Shown one piece after another: positions 1-5,672 of a stretch of DNA of 8,613 bases. Every line of letters begins with the position of its first letter. The first letter of the stretch is position 1. Origin of the DNA: an uncultured Actinomycetes bacterium (lineage in GTDB: Bacteria; Actinomycetota; Actinomycetes; Nanopelagicales; Nanopelagicaceae). The notes beneath the pieces are model-generated. The model was not told the origin of the DNA and searched no databases. It worked only from the letters and a program-made list of their open reading frames with translations. The stretch is taken from assembly GCA_937860175.1 (NCBI GenBank), contig CALMBJ010000117.1, positions 1 to 8,613 of the forward strand, written 5' to 3'. The translations under genes were made by a program, and so were the position numbers.

Positions 1-1
1 C

Positions 2-379
2 CACGAAGAGTTAGTAATCGTTCGCGACATCGAAGTCTTTTCACATTGCGAACATCACTTAACCCCATTCCATGGCGTGGCACACATTGGTTACATCCCA
101 CGCGGAAAGATCACTGGACTTTCAAAGCTTGCGCGCTTGGTCGATATGTACTCAAAGCGTCCACAAGTTCAAGAGCGCTTAACAACACAAATTGCAGATG
201 CAATGGTTGAAATTTTGGATCCACTTGGCGTCATTGTGATTATCGATTGCGAACATTTGTGTATGTCAATGCGCGGTGTTAAAAAATCACATGCTCGCAC
301 AACAACATCTGCTGTACGAGGTGCTCTTACAAATCCTGCCACCCGCGCAGAAGCAATCTCCTTAATCACCAAGGGTTAA
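2..379 (+). CDS. folE: GTP cyclohydrolase I, 5'-truncated by the window edge
   Basis: GTP cyclohydrolase I converts GTP to 7,8-dihydroneopterin triphosphate, the first step of tetrahydrofolate synthesis in the cytoplasm. The frame is open from base 2, and 125 residues plus the stop are visible; the family is usually about 180-220 residues, so the missing N-terminus lies outside the window. Visible signatures are SHCEHH (visible residues 14-19), HIGYIP (28-33), QVQERLT (55-61) and [11 protein letters not shown] (83-93). Cys16, His19 and Cys87 match the family's three zinc ligands, so this is the zinc-dependent type IA enzyme. A GTG at base 77 is internal: conserved catalytic residues lie upstream of it, so it is not the start. 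The gene ends 3 bases before folP and is the first visible gene of a folE-folP-folB-folK block. Identity is near certain; only the start is unknown. Confidence 0.97.
   Translation, partial: HEELVIVRDIEVFSHCEHHLTPFHGVAHIGYIPRGKITGLSKLARLVDMYSKRPQVQERLTTQIADAMVEILDPLGVIVIIDCEHLCMSMRGVKKSHARTTTSAVRGALTNPATRAEAISLITKG
371..375 (+). promoter_or_regulatory. Ribosome binding site of folP (AAGGG)
   Basis: AAGGG lies 7 bases before the folP ATG and inside the last codons of folE. It supports 383 as the folP start even though the resulting protein has very few residues ahead of its first conserved motif. Confidence 0.55.
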
Positions 380-382
380 ACC

Positions 383-1138
383 ATGTTGGTGATGGGCATA
401 TTGAATGTAACCCCTGATTCATTTGCCGATGGTGGAAGACACAATGAATTTGAAGCTGCTGTTGCCCGTGGCCTAGCGATGATCGCCGAAGGTGTAGACA
501 TTATTGATATTGGCGGCGAATCAACCCGTCCAGGTGCAGAGCGGGTCAGTGAAGAAGAAGAGATCGCACGAGTAATTCCAGTCATTACAGAGTTAGCAAA
601 ACATGGAACCGTAATAAGCATCGACACCATGCGCGCCAGCACCGCAGAGGCTGCCATCAAAGCTGGTGCATCAATCATTAATGATGTCAGTGGGGGATTA
701 GCGGATCCTGATATGTTGCAAACAGTTGCTCGATTACAGGTTCCTTATATCGCTATGCATTGGCGTGGACAGTCAAAAGAGATGAATTCCAAGGCTATTT
801 ATGCCGATGTTGTGAGTGATGTGATTTCAGAGCTTAATGAACGTATCGATGCCGCACTTGATGCAGGAATCCAAAAGGATAAGTTGATTATCGATCCAGG
901 TATTGGTTTTGCAAAGGATGCCGAACATAACTGGGCGATCATTGATGCAATCGATCAATTTGTGGCCTTGGGTTATCCAGTACTAGTTGGTGGCTCACGC
1001 AAGAGATTCTTAGGTGGAGAAACTCCAGATGAAAGAGAGCAAGCCACAATCGAGTTAACTAAACGGCTTGGCACAACAGGTGTGTGGGCGGTTAGAGTTC
1101 ATAGTGTGAAGCCACATAAGGAGGTGCTCAGCCAATGA
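383..1138 (+). CDS. folP: Dihydropteroate synthase
   Basis: This enzyme condenses 6-hydroxymethyl-7,8-dihydropterin diphosphate with p-aminobenzoate to give dihydropteroate, and is the target of sulfonamides. It has 251 residues, slightly shorter than the usual 260-280 because only three residues precede the first strand. TIM-barrel signatures appear in order: MGILNVTPDSFADGG (4-18), DIGGESTRPGAE (42-53), SIDTMR (79-84), IINDVSGG (98-105), MHWRG (125-129), DPGIGF (171-176), GGSRKRFLG (203-211) and VRVH (237-240). The pterin-binding Asp and Asn, the Lys of SRKRF and the anion-binding Arg and His are all present. The NVTPDSF and TRPGA loops, where resistance changes usually occur, look wild type. 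MHWR is the form I know from actinobacterial enzymes. The stop overlaps the folB start by 4 bases (ATGA), which suggests coupled translation. Confidence 0.97.
   Translation: MLVMGILNVTPDSFADGGRHNEFEAAVARGLAMIAEGVDIIDIGGESTRPGAERVSEEEEIARVIPVITELAKHGTVISIDTMRASTAEAAIKAGASIINDVSGGLADPDMLQTVARLQVPYIAMHWRGQSKEMNSKAIYADVVSDVISELNERIDAALDAGIQKDKLIIDPGIGFAKDAEHNWAIIDAIDQFVALGYPVLVGGSRKRFLGGETPDEREQATIELTKRLGTTGVWAVRVHSVKPHKEVLSQ
1118..1126 (+). promoter_or_regulatory. Strong ribosome binding site of folB (AAGGAGGTG)
   Basis: AAGGAGGTG is a near-perfect match to the anti-Shine-Dalgarno sequence and ends 8 bases before the folB ATG. It lies within the folP coding sequence. Together with the ATGA overlap it fixes the folB start and is the strongest Shine-Dalgarno in the folate block. 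Confidence 0.85.
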
Positions 1139-1497
1139 AGGATCAAATCATCTTGACCGGAATCCATGGTTTTGGGTATCACGGGCTTTTTGAACATGAA
1201 AGAAAAGATGGACAGGATTTCTTTGTTGATCTCGCACTTTCAGTTGATTTAACGACACCCTCTAACTCAGATGCGATTGAGGACACAGTTAATTATGCGG
1301 AGATAACTGATTTGGTTGTTGAAGAGATTACGAGCAATCCAGTCAACCTGATTGAAAAGTTGGCAGGCAGAATTGCAGAACGAGTCCTGAACCAACACTT
1401 AAAGGTGCAGCAAGTGTCTGTGACGGTACATAAGCCACAGGCACCAGTTGCGGCTCAATTAAAAGACATAGCCGTTGTCGTAACCCGAGCTCGATGA
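1135..1497 (+). CDS. folB: Dihydroneopterin aldolase
   Basis: FolB cleaves 7,8-dihydroneopterin to 6-hydroxymethyl-7,8-dihydropterin and glycolaldehyde, supplying the substrate of FolK. The 120 residues match the usual family length. Visible signatures are GYHG (14-17), HERKDGQ (21-27), the VDL strand (31-33), EDTVNYAE (49-56), NLIEKLA (71-77) and VHKPQAP (98-104). Glu22, Tyr54, Glu74 and Lys100 fall at the same numbers as the catalytic and pterin-binding residues I recall from the Staphylococcus aureus enzyme, so the active site looks complete. The gene overlaps folP upstream and folK downstream by 4 bases each (ATGA), so the three are probably translated in a coupled way from one mRNA. Identity is secure. 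Confidence 0.96.
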   Translation: MKDQIILTGIHGFGYHGLFEHERKDGQDFFVDLALSVDLTTPSNSDAIEDTVNYAEITDLVVEEITSNPVNLIEKLAGRIAERVLNQHLKVQQVSVTVHKPQAPVAAQLKDIAVVVTRAR

Positions 1498-1943
1498 AAG
1501 CTGTAATTGCGTTAGGTGCCAACATAGGTGAACCTAAAGAAAACCTCGATCTCGCGATTGCTTTGTTACGTGAAGCAACCGAGGTGATAAGTGTTTCTTC
1601 TTATCATTCAACCGCCCCAGTTGGTGGTCCTGAACAACCCGATTACTTGAATGCAGTGTGCGTTATTGAAAGCGAGTTACCAGCAATGGATTTGTTGTCG
1701 CTTCTGCATGGGATTGAAAAGAGCTTGGGCCGTGAACGAACTATTCACTGGGGACCAAGAACAATTGATTTGGATTTGATTCAATACGGCTCATTACTGA
1801 GCAAGGCGGATGAGTTAATGCTTCCTCATCCTCGTGCCCATGAACGTCGATTTGTTTTAGCGCCATGGTTTGAGATTGAGCCTGAAGCAATCCTGCTTAC
1901 ACATGGACCGATCAAAGAACTTTTGGAGCAATTGCCCGCTTAG
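1494..1943 (+). CDS. folK: 6-hydroxymethyl-7,8-dihydropterin pyrophosphokinase (HPPK)
   Basis: FolK transfers pyrophosphate from ATP to 6-hydroxymethyl-7,8-dihydropterin, making the substrate of the FolP encoded two genes upstream. The 149 residues fit a stand-alone bacterial HPPK of about 150-170. It starts with the N-terminal strand VIALGANIGEP (4-14), then has the YHSTAPVGG loop (37-45) and YLNAV (51-55). The family signature RTIHWGPRTIDLDLIQYG spans 82-99, in which Asp92 and Asp94 are the two magnesium ligands. LPHPRAHERRFVLAP (110-124) is the second signature and holds the ATP-contacting His and Arg. No strong Shine-Dalgarno precedes the ATG, so translation probably relies on the ATGA overlap with folB. 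The gene is followed by a 53-base gap, the widest within the folate-pantothenate stretch. Confidence 0.97.
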   Translation: MKAVIALGANIGEPKENLDLAIALLREATEVISVSSYHSTAPVGGPEQPDYLNAVCVIESELPAMDLLSLLHGIEKSLGRERTIHWGPRTIDLDLIQYGSLLSKADELMLPHPRAHERRFVLAPWFEIEPEAILLTHGPIKELLEQLPA

Positions 1944-1984
1944 CGGTAAAGTTTGCAGTATCTCGCCCGGTACCTGAAAGGACT

Positions 1985-1988
1985 GGAG
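1985..1988 (+). promoter_or_regulatory. Ribosome binding site of panC (GGAG)
   Basis: GGAG sits 8 bases before the ATG at 1997. It is the main sequence support for this start, because the panC frame is open upstream to about 1886 but offers no ATG, GTG or TTG there. A weaker AAAGGA lies at 1977-1982. Confidence 0.55.
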
Positions 1989-1996
1989 CCACTGAA

Positions 1997-2749
1997 ATGA
2001 CTGTATTAGTGCCAACTATGGGTGCCTTGCATAAAGGCCACCAAGCGTTGATCAAGCGTGCCCGCGCGCTTGATAAAGATGTCATCGTCAGCATTTTTGT
2101 TAACCCTTTGCAGTTTGAAAATAAAGATGACCTAGAAAAGTATCCCCGCACACCACAAAGGGATATTGAGATTGCAACTATTGCTGGGGCAAACGAGGTT
2201 TGGTTTCCAGAGTATGAAGATCTATACCCCGAAGGTTTTAAAACCCTTAGCGCAGGTGCTTTAGGTAATCTCTTTGAAGGAGCATCTCGTCCGGGGCATT
2301 TTGATGGGGTTGTAACAGTTGTTGATCGCTTGTTTGCAATCGCAAAGCCAGACAAAGCGATCTTTGGTGAAAAGGATTTTCAGCAGTTAACGATCATTAA
2401 AGCGATGAAGAGCAAGGTTGAGATCGTTGCAGTGCCAACAGTTCGCGAGTTTGATGGGCTGGCTTTGTCTTCACGCAATGTTCGCTTAAGTGAATCAGGA
2501 CGCAATACAGCGCTAGTTATTCATCGGGCGTTGGCTGCAGCAAAGCTTGCTCCAACTGTAGAAATTGCTCAAGAAGTTCTTAACTCAACCCTTGCCACAG
2601 AGCCAGGTTTTGAAAAGGATTACGCAACAATCATTGATGAAAGAGATTTTTCACCTGCAAATGAAGCAACAGAAAGCCGTAGGGCAATTATTGCAGGCTG
2701 GGTGGAAGGTGTTCGCTTGTTAGACAACATGCCAATGGTGGGGAGATAA
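1997..2749 (+). CDS. panC: Pantothenate synthetase, short N-terminus
   Basis: PanC joins pantoate and beta-alanine with ATP to give pantothenate, the last step of vitamin B5 synthesis. The 250 residues carry all core motifs: VPTMGALHKGH (5-15, with the HxGH nucleotidyltransferase motif at 12-15), FVNPLQF (34-40), RPGHFDGVVTVV (98-109), FGEKDFQQL (123-131) and LSSRNVRLS (157-165). The catalytic His pair, Lys126, Ser159 and Arg160 are all present. Most family members are 270-310 long and have about 20 extra residues before VPTMG. Those are absent from the annotated protein, although the frame upstream is open (see findings). The ATG at 1997 is the only standard start before VPTMG and has a GGAG 8 bases ahead. 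The C-terminus ends soon after RLLDN, also on the short side. The next gene, coaX, starts 2 bases after the stop and acts on the PanC product. Confidence 0.95.
   Translation: MTVLVPTMGALHKGHQALIKRARALDKDVIVSIFVNPLQFENKDDLEKYPRTPQRDIEIATIAGANEVWFPEYEDLYPEGFKTLSAGALGNLFEGASRPGHFDGVVTVVDRLFAIAKPDKAIFGEKDFQQLTIIKAMKSKVEIVAVPTVREFDGLALSSRNVRLSESGRNTALVIHRALAAAKLAPTVEIAQEVLNSTLATEPGFEKDYATIIDERDFSPANEATESRRAIIAGWVEGVRLLDNMPMVGR
2740..2745 (+). promoter_or_regulatory. Ribosome binding site of coaX (GGGGAG)
   Basis: GGGGAG lies in the final codons of panC, 6 bases before the coaX ATG. It supports the start at 2752 and coupled expression with panC. Confidence 0.6.
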
Positions 2750-2751
2750 CG

Positions 2752-3516
2752 ATGCTACTAACAGTTGATGTCGGAAATACAAACACAGTACTTGGAATCT
2801 TTGATGACAAGGAGATGATTAGGTCTTGGCGCGTAAAGACAGATCCTCGTAGCACCGCTGATGAGCTGTGGTTGCAGTACCGCGCACTTGTCGAAGATTA
2901 CAACCTAACTGGCTTATCTGTTTGTTCAACAGTTCCAGCAACATTGCGTGAACTTCGCACCATGATCGCCGATTACTTTTCAGATGTTCGAGTCACAATT
3001 GTTGAACCAGGAATCAAAACCGGTGTACCTCTGCTAGTTGATAACCCCAAGGAGATCGGTGCAGACCGCATCGTTAACACCTTGGCCGCGCATACATTGT
3101 TTGGTGGCCCAGCGATTGTTGTTGATTTTGGAACATCAACAAATCTTGATGTTGTCTCACCAAAAGGTGAGTTCCTAGGTGGCGCACTTGCCCCAGGAAT
3201 CGAAATCTCTGTCGATGCTCTTGCATCACGTGCCGCACAACTTCGTAAGGTCGAATTGATTAAGCCTAAGAATGTCATTGGCAAGAACACAGTTGAGGCG
3301 CTGCAATCTGGAACGATTTATGGATTTGCTGGACAGGTTGATGGATTGGTCGACCGCATCACCGCAGAGCTCATGGAGTCGTACTCTGAAAAGCCAACGG
3401 TGATTGCAACTGGTGGTTTAGCACCGCTCATCATCGGGGTTTCAGAAACTATCGACCATCATGAGCCTGATTTAACGCTAATTGGGCTTCGCCTGATTCA
3501 CGAACGAAATGCATGA
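2752..3516 (+). CDS. coaX: Type III pantothenate kinase
   Basis: CoaX phosphorylates pantothenate to 4'-phosphopantothenate, the committing step of coenzyme A synthesis, directly after the reaction of its neighbour PanC. It belongs to the ASKHA acetate/sugar-kinase fold. The 254 residues match the family length. Motifs are DVGNTNTVLGIFD (6-18, phosphate-binding loop), CSTVP (58-62), DNPKEIGADRIVN (97-109, with the probable catalytic Asp105), VVDFGTSTNLDVV (123-135, second phosphate loop and metal site), GEFLGGALAPGI (139-150), GKNTVEALQSG (177-187) and ATGGLAPLI (219-227). The STNLD version of the loop resembles the STxxD forms I recall in actinobacteria rather than the ATTFD of Firmicutes. 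Type III kinases are, as a family, not feedback-inhibited by CoA. The gap to lysS is 20 bases. Confidence 0.96.
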   Translation: MLLTVDVGNTNTVLGIFDDKEMIRSWRVKTDPRSTADELWLQYRALVEDYNLTGLSVCSTVPATLRELRTMIADYFSDVRVTIVEPGIKTGVPLLVDNPKEIGADRIVNTLAAHTLFGGPAIVVDFGTSTNLDVVSPKGEFLGGALAPGIEISVDALASRAAQLRKVELIKPKNVIGKNTVEALQSGTIYGFAGQVDGLVDRITAELMESYSEKPTVIATGGLAPLIIGVSETIDHHEPDLTLIGLRLIHERNA

Positions 3517-3534
3517 GTCGGTAGACTTCCCGAC
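3517..3534 (+). promoter_or_regulatory. Short inverted repeat just before lysS (GTCGG / CCGAC)
   Basis: GTCGG (3517-3521) and CCGAC (3530-3534) are perfect inverted arms with an 8-base loop. The hairpin fills most of the 20-base coaX-lysS gap and ends 2 bases before the lysS ATG. No Shine-Dalgarno is visible, so the structure sits where the ribosome would bind. It could modulate lysS initiation, act as a small operator, or be chance: a 5-base arm is short. Confidence 0.35.
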
Positions 3535-3536
3535 CT

Positions 3537-5042
3537 ATGAGCACAGAGAATTTACCTATCGAAGAGGATCTGCCTGAGCAGCTCCGAATTAGACGTGAAA
3601 AGCGCGCCTCTTTACTTGAGCGCAACGTTGAGCCATACCCAGTCTCTGTGCCTCGCACCAAATCTCTAAAGGAGATCCGTGAAAAGTATGTAGGGCTTGA
3701 AATTGATGTAGCAACCGGTGATGTCGAATCATTAACTGGTCGAATTATTTTTAAGCGCGACACCGGAAAGCTTTGCTTTGCAACTTTGCGCGAAGGTGAT
3801 GGAACCGAGCTACAGGCGATGTTGTCTTTAGACAAGGTTGGACAAGAAGCACTTGATTCATGGAAGTCAGATATTGATCTAGGTGACATTGTTTCAATCA
3901 CCGGAGAAATCATTACATCAAAGCGTGGTGAGCTTTCAATCTTGGCAAGCTCTTGGACACTGGCTTCTAAGTCACTGCGTCCATTGCCAAATGACCACAA
4001 GCCGATGTCTGAAGAGACACGTGTTCGCATGCGCTATGTAGATTTAATTGTTCGCCCAGAAGCTCGTAGCAATGCGCGCATGCGTCCTACTGTTATGAAA
4101 TCTCTTCGCGACACCTTTGATAAGGCCAACTTCATTGAAGTCGAAACACCAATGCTTCAGGTTATGCACGGAGGAGCTGCCGCTCGTCCCTTCAAATCTT
4201 TCTCAAACGCATATGACATGGATCTTTACCTTCGAATTGCACCAGAGCTTTTCTTAAAGCGCTGTGTGGTCGGTGGAATGGAACGTGTATTTGAGATCAA
4301 CCGTAACTTCCGTAATGAAGGCGCAGACTCTTCACACAGTCCAGAGTTTGCGATGATTGAAAGTTATATGGCATACGGCGACTGGATGTCTATCGCTGAT
4401 CTGACCCGTACCTTGGTTCAGAATGCAGCGATGGCGGTAGCTGGTTCACATGTTGTAACCCACCACGATGGTCGCCAATCAGATCTTGGTGGCCAGTGGA
4501 AGCAAATCTCCTTATATGACGCTATTTCCAACAGTGTGGGCGAGAGCGTTACAGCCCTTACCCCGTATGCAGATTTAAAGAAGATCGCTGAAAAGCTAGG
4601 AATGAAGATTGATCCTAAGTGGATTACCGGAAAGCTTGCAGAAGAGATCTTTGAACATGTTGCACGTCATCTATTAGTTGAACCAACATTTGTTATGGGC
4701 TTCCCAGTAGATACATCTCCACTAGTACGTGCACACCGCGAACTTCCAGGAGTTGCAGAAAAGTGGGATCTTTACATCGATGGCTTTGAACTTGCAACGG
4801 GATACTCAGAGTTGATCGACCCCGTTGTACAACGCGATCGTTTAGTAGAACAGGCAACTCTTGGTGCAAAGGGCGATCTAGAGGCGATGCAGGTAGATGA
4901 AGATTTCTTGCGCGCAATGGAGTTTGCAATGCCACCAACCGGTGGAATGGGAATGGGTGCCGATCGTTTACTTATGGCACTTACTGGTCTTGGAATTCGC
5001 GAAACAATTTTGTTCCCACTTGTTAAGCCAGAAATTGATTAA
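3537..5042 (+). CDS. lysS: Lysyl-tRNA synthetase, class II
   Basis: LysS charges tRNA-Lys with lysine. Its 501 residues match the usual bacterial class II enzyme of about 490-510. An N-terminal anticodon-binding OB fold covers roughly 60-150, including TGKLCFATLREGDGTELQAM. The catalytic core has motif 1 with FIEVETPML followed by GGAAARPF (about 199-219), motif 2 with FEINRNFRNEG and then SSHSPEFAMIE (about 251-275), and motif 3 with GGMGMGADRLLMALTG (about 468-483). The C-terminus ETILFPLVKPEID is typical. There is no mycobacterial-type LysX fusion with an N-terminal membrane domain: it begins as a soluble stand-alone synthetase. The start at 3537 is the only standard one near the expected N-terminus, but lacks a clear Shine-Dalgarno and is preceded by a hairpin. 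The stop is 3 bases before the next gene. Confidence 0.97.
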   Translation: MSTENLPIEEDLPEQLRIRREKRASLLERNVEPYPVSVPRTKSLKEIREKYVGLEIDVATGDVESLTGRIIFKRDTGKLCFATLREGDGTELQAMLSLDKVGQEALDSWKSDIDLGDIVSITGEIITSKRGELSILASSWTLASKSLRPLPNDHKPMSEETRVRMRYVDLIVRPEARSNARMRPTVMKSLRDTFDKANFIEVETPMLQVMHGGAAARPFKSFSNAYDMDLYLRIAPELFLKRCVVGGMERVFEINRNFRNEGADSSHSPEFAMIESYMAYGDWMSIADLTRTLVQNAAMAVAGSHVVTHHDGRQSDLGGQWKQISLYDAISNSVGESVTALTPYADLKKIAEKLGMKIDPKWITGKLAEEIFEHVARHLLVEPTFVMGFPVDTSPLVRAHRELPGVAEKWDLYIDGFELATGYSELIDPVVQRDRLVEQATLGAKGDLEAMQVDEDFLRAMEFAMPPTGGMGMGADRLLMALTGLGIRETILFPLVKPEID

Positions 5043-5045
5043 TCA

Positions 5046-5537
5046 ATGGAGATTCGTTTAGCACGTACCAGCGACATTAGGGGCATCCGTCAATTAATTG
5101 ACTCGTATGCACCGCAGGGTCGTTTGCTTTCAAAGGAAACTGTAACTTTGTATGAAAGCGTGCAAGAGTTTACGGTTGCAGTTGAAGGCGACAAGGTTGT
5201 TGGTTGCGGAGCACTTCACGTTCTTTGGGAGGATCTAGCTGAGGTTCGCACCGTTGCTGTTTCCGAAGAGCTTCGCGGCCAAGGTGTGGGTCATCAGATC
5301 CTGGATTCAATTATTGATCGTGCAAAAAATATCGGTGTAAAGAGAGTTTTCTGTTTGACCTTTGAAACAAAGTTCTTTGGTCGTCATGGTTTTGAAGTTA
5401 TTGAAGGAACACCGGTTGAGCCCGAGATCTACAAGGAGCTCCTGCGTTCCTACGATGCTGGTGTGGCGGAGTTCTTGGATCTTGAGTCGGTAAAGCCCAA
5501 TACCCTGGGAAATACCCGAATGCTCAAGAAGCTATAA
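5046..5537 (+). CDS. argA: Amino-acid N-acetyltransferase, short ArgA-type N-acetylglutamate synthase
   Basis: This 163-residue GNAT protein resembles the stand-alone N-acetylglutamate synthase that I recall from Mycobacterium tuberculosis (Rv2747), which acetylates glutamate with acetyl-CoA to start arginine synthesis. Shared features are the N-terminal RLARTSDIRGIRQLID (4-19), VTLYESVQEF (33-42), VVGCGALHVLWEDLAEVRTV (51-70), the acetyl-CoA pyrophosphate loop RGQGVG (77-82), VFCLTFETKFFGRHGF (101-116) and the family-specific tail SYDAGVAEFLDL plus VKPNTLGNTRML. There is no amino-acid-kinase domain, so it is the short form, not the long enterobacterial ArgA. The start lies 3 bases after lysS with no Shine-Dalgarno, so expression is probably coupled to lysS. 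No arginine gene is nearby. A generic GNAT is the alternative, but the tail match makes ArgA the better call. Confidence 0.82.
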   Translation: MEIRLARTSDIRGIRQLIDSYAPQGRLLSKETVTLYESVQEFTVAVEGDKVVGCGALHVLWEDLAEVRTVAVSEELRGQGVGHQILDSIIDRAKNIGVKRVFCLTFETKFFGRHGFEVIEGTPVEPEIYKELLRSYDAGVAEFLDLESVKPNTLGNTRMLKKL

Positions 5538-5564
5538 AGACCCAGATTTAGTCCAATTTCGGGC

Positions 5565-5589
5565 ATAACCCCGCCACATTTAGGGTTAT
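5565..5589 (+). promoter_or_regulatory. Perfect 7-base inverted repeat upstream of clpC
   Basis: ATAACCC (5565-5571) is mirrored by GGGTTAT (5583-5589) across an 11-base spacer, so the arm centres are 18 bases apart. It begins 27 bases after the argA stop and ends 83 bases before the clpC ATG. It could be a transcription-factor operator for clpC or a weak stem-loop at the end of the upstream transcript. No T-tract follows, so a standard intrinsic terminator is unlikely. It does not match the ClgR or HspR motifs I know. Confidence 0.4.
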
Positions 5590-5594
5590 AGAGA

Positions 5595-5631
5595 GCGGTA
5601 GGAATCCGCCTCGCGGGCCTGCCCATGCAGG
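5595..5631 (+). promoter_or_regulatory. GC-rich clpC leader with competing small hairpins
   Basis: GCGG (5595-5598) can pair with CCGC (5606-5609), and that same CCGC can instead pair with GCGG (5613-5616), so the two stems exclude each other. A third stem, CCTGC (5618-5622) with GCAGG (5627-5631), closes a CCAT loop. The whole block lies 41-78 bases before the clpC ATG and is visibly richer in GC than its surroundings. It could be leader RNA structure or operator DNA; no clear -10/-35 promoter could be assigned in the gap. Confidence 0.3.
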
Positions 5632-5657
5632 TATTAGGCTTAACGAAAGAACGATCC

Positions 5658-5664
5658 AAAGGAG
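5658..5664 (+). promoter_or_regulatory. Strong ribosome binding site deciding the clpC start (AAAGGAG)
   Basis: AAAGGAG lies 8 bases before the ATG at 5673, ideal spacing. It favours that ATG over the in-frame ATG at 5625, which has no Shine-Dalgarno and lies within a predicted hairpin. Confidence 0.85.
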
Positions 5665-5672
5665 CACCGCCC

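Noticed and set aside
77..379. GTG at 77 as the start of folE
   Set aside because: The zinc-binding CEHH motif and the preceding conserved residues lie upstream in the same open frame, so the gene simply begins before the window.
3449..4030. Long open frame on the - strand (193 codons) opposite the coaX end and the lysS start
   Set aside because: It lies antisense to two well-supported genes, gives a serine- and arginine-rich protein without recognisable motifs, and has no ribosome binding site. Other - strand frames opposite folP, panC, coaX, lysS and clpC were dropped for the same reason.
5594..5620. Possible ClgR operator upstream of clpC
   Set aside because: The GCGG and CCGC segments do not give the CGC-N5-GCG spacing; the closest arrangement has a 3-base centre.
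5601..5640. GGAAT as a possible -35 of a SigH/SigR-type stress promoter for clpC
   Set aside because: No GTT -10 element lies at the required 16-19 base spacing; the nearest similar triplet is too far downstream.
5625..5672. In-frame ATG at 5625 that would add 16 residues to ClpC
   Set aside because: It has no Shine-Dalgarno and falls inside an inverted repeat. The ATG at 5673 has AAAGGAG at ideal spacing and gives the conserved [10 protein letters not shown] start of the family.
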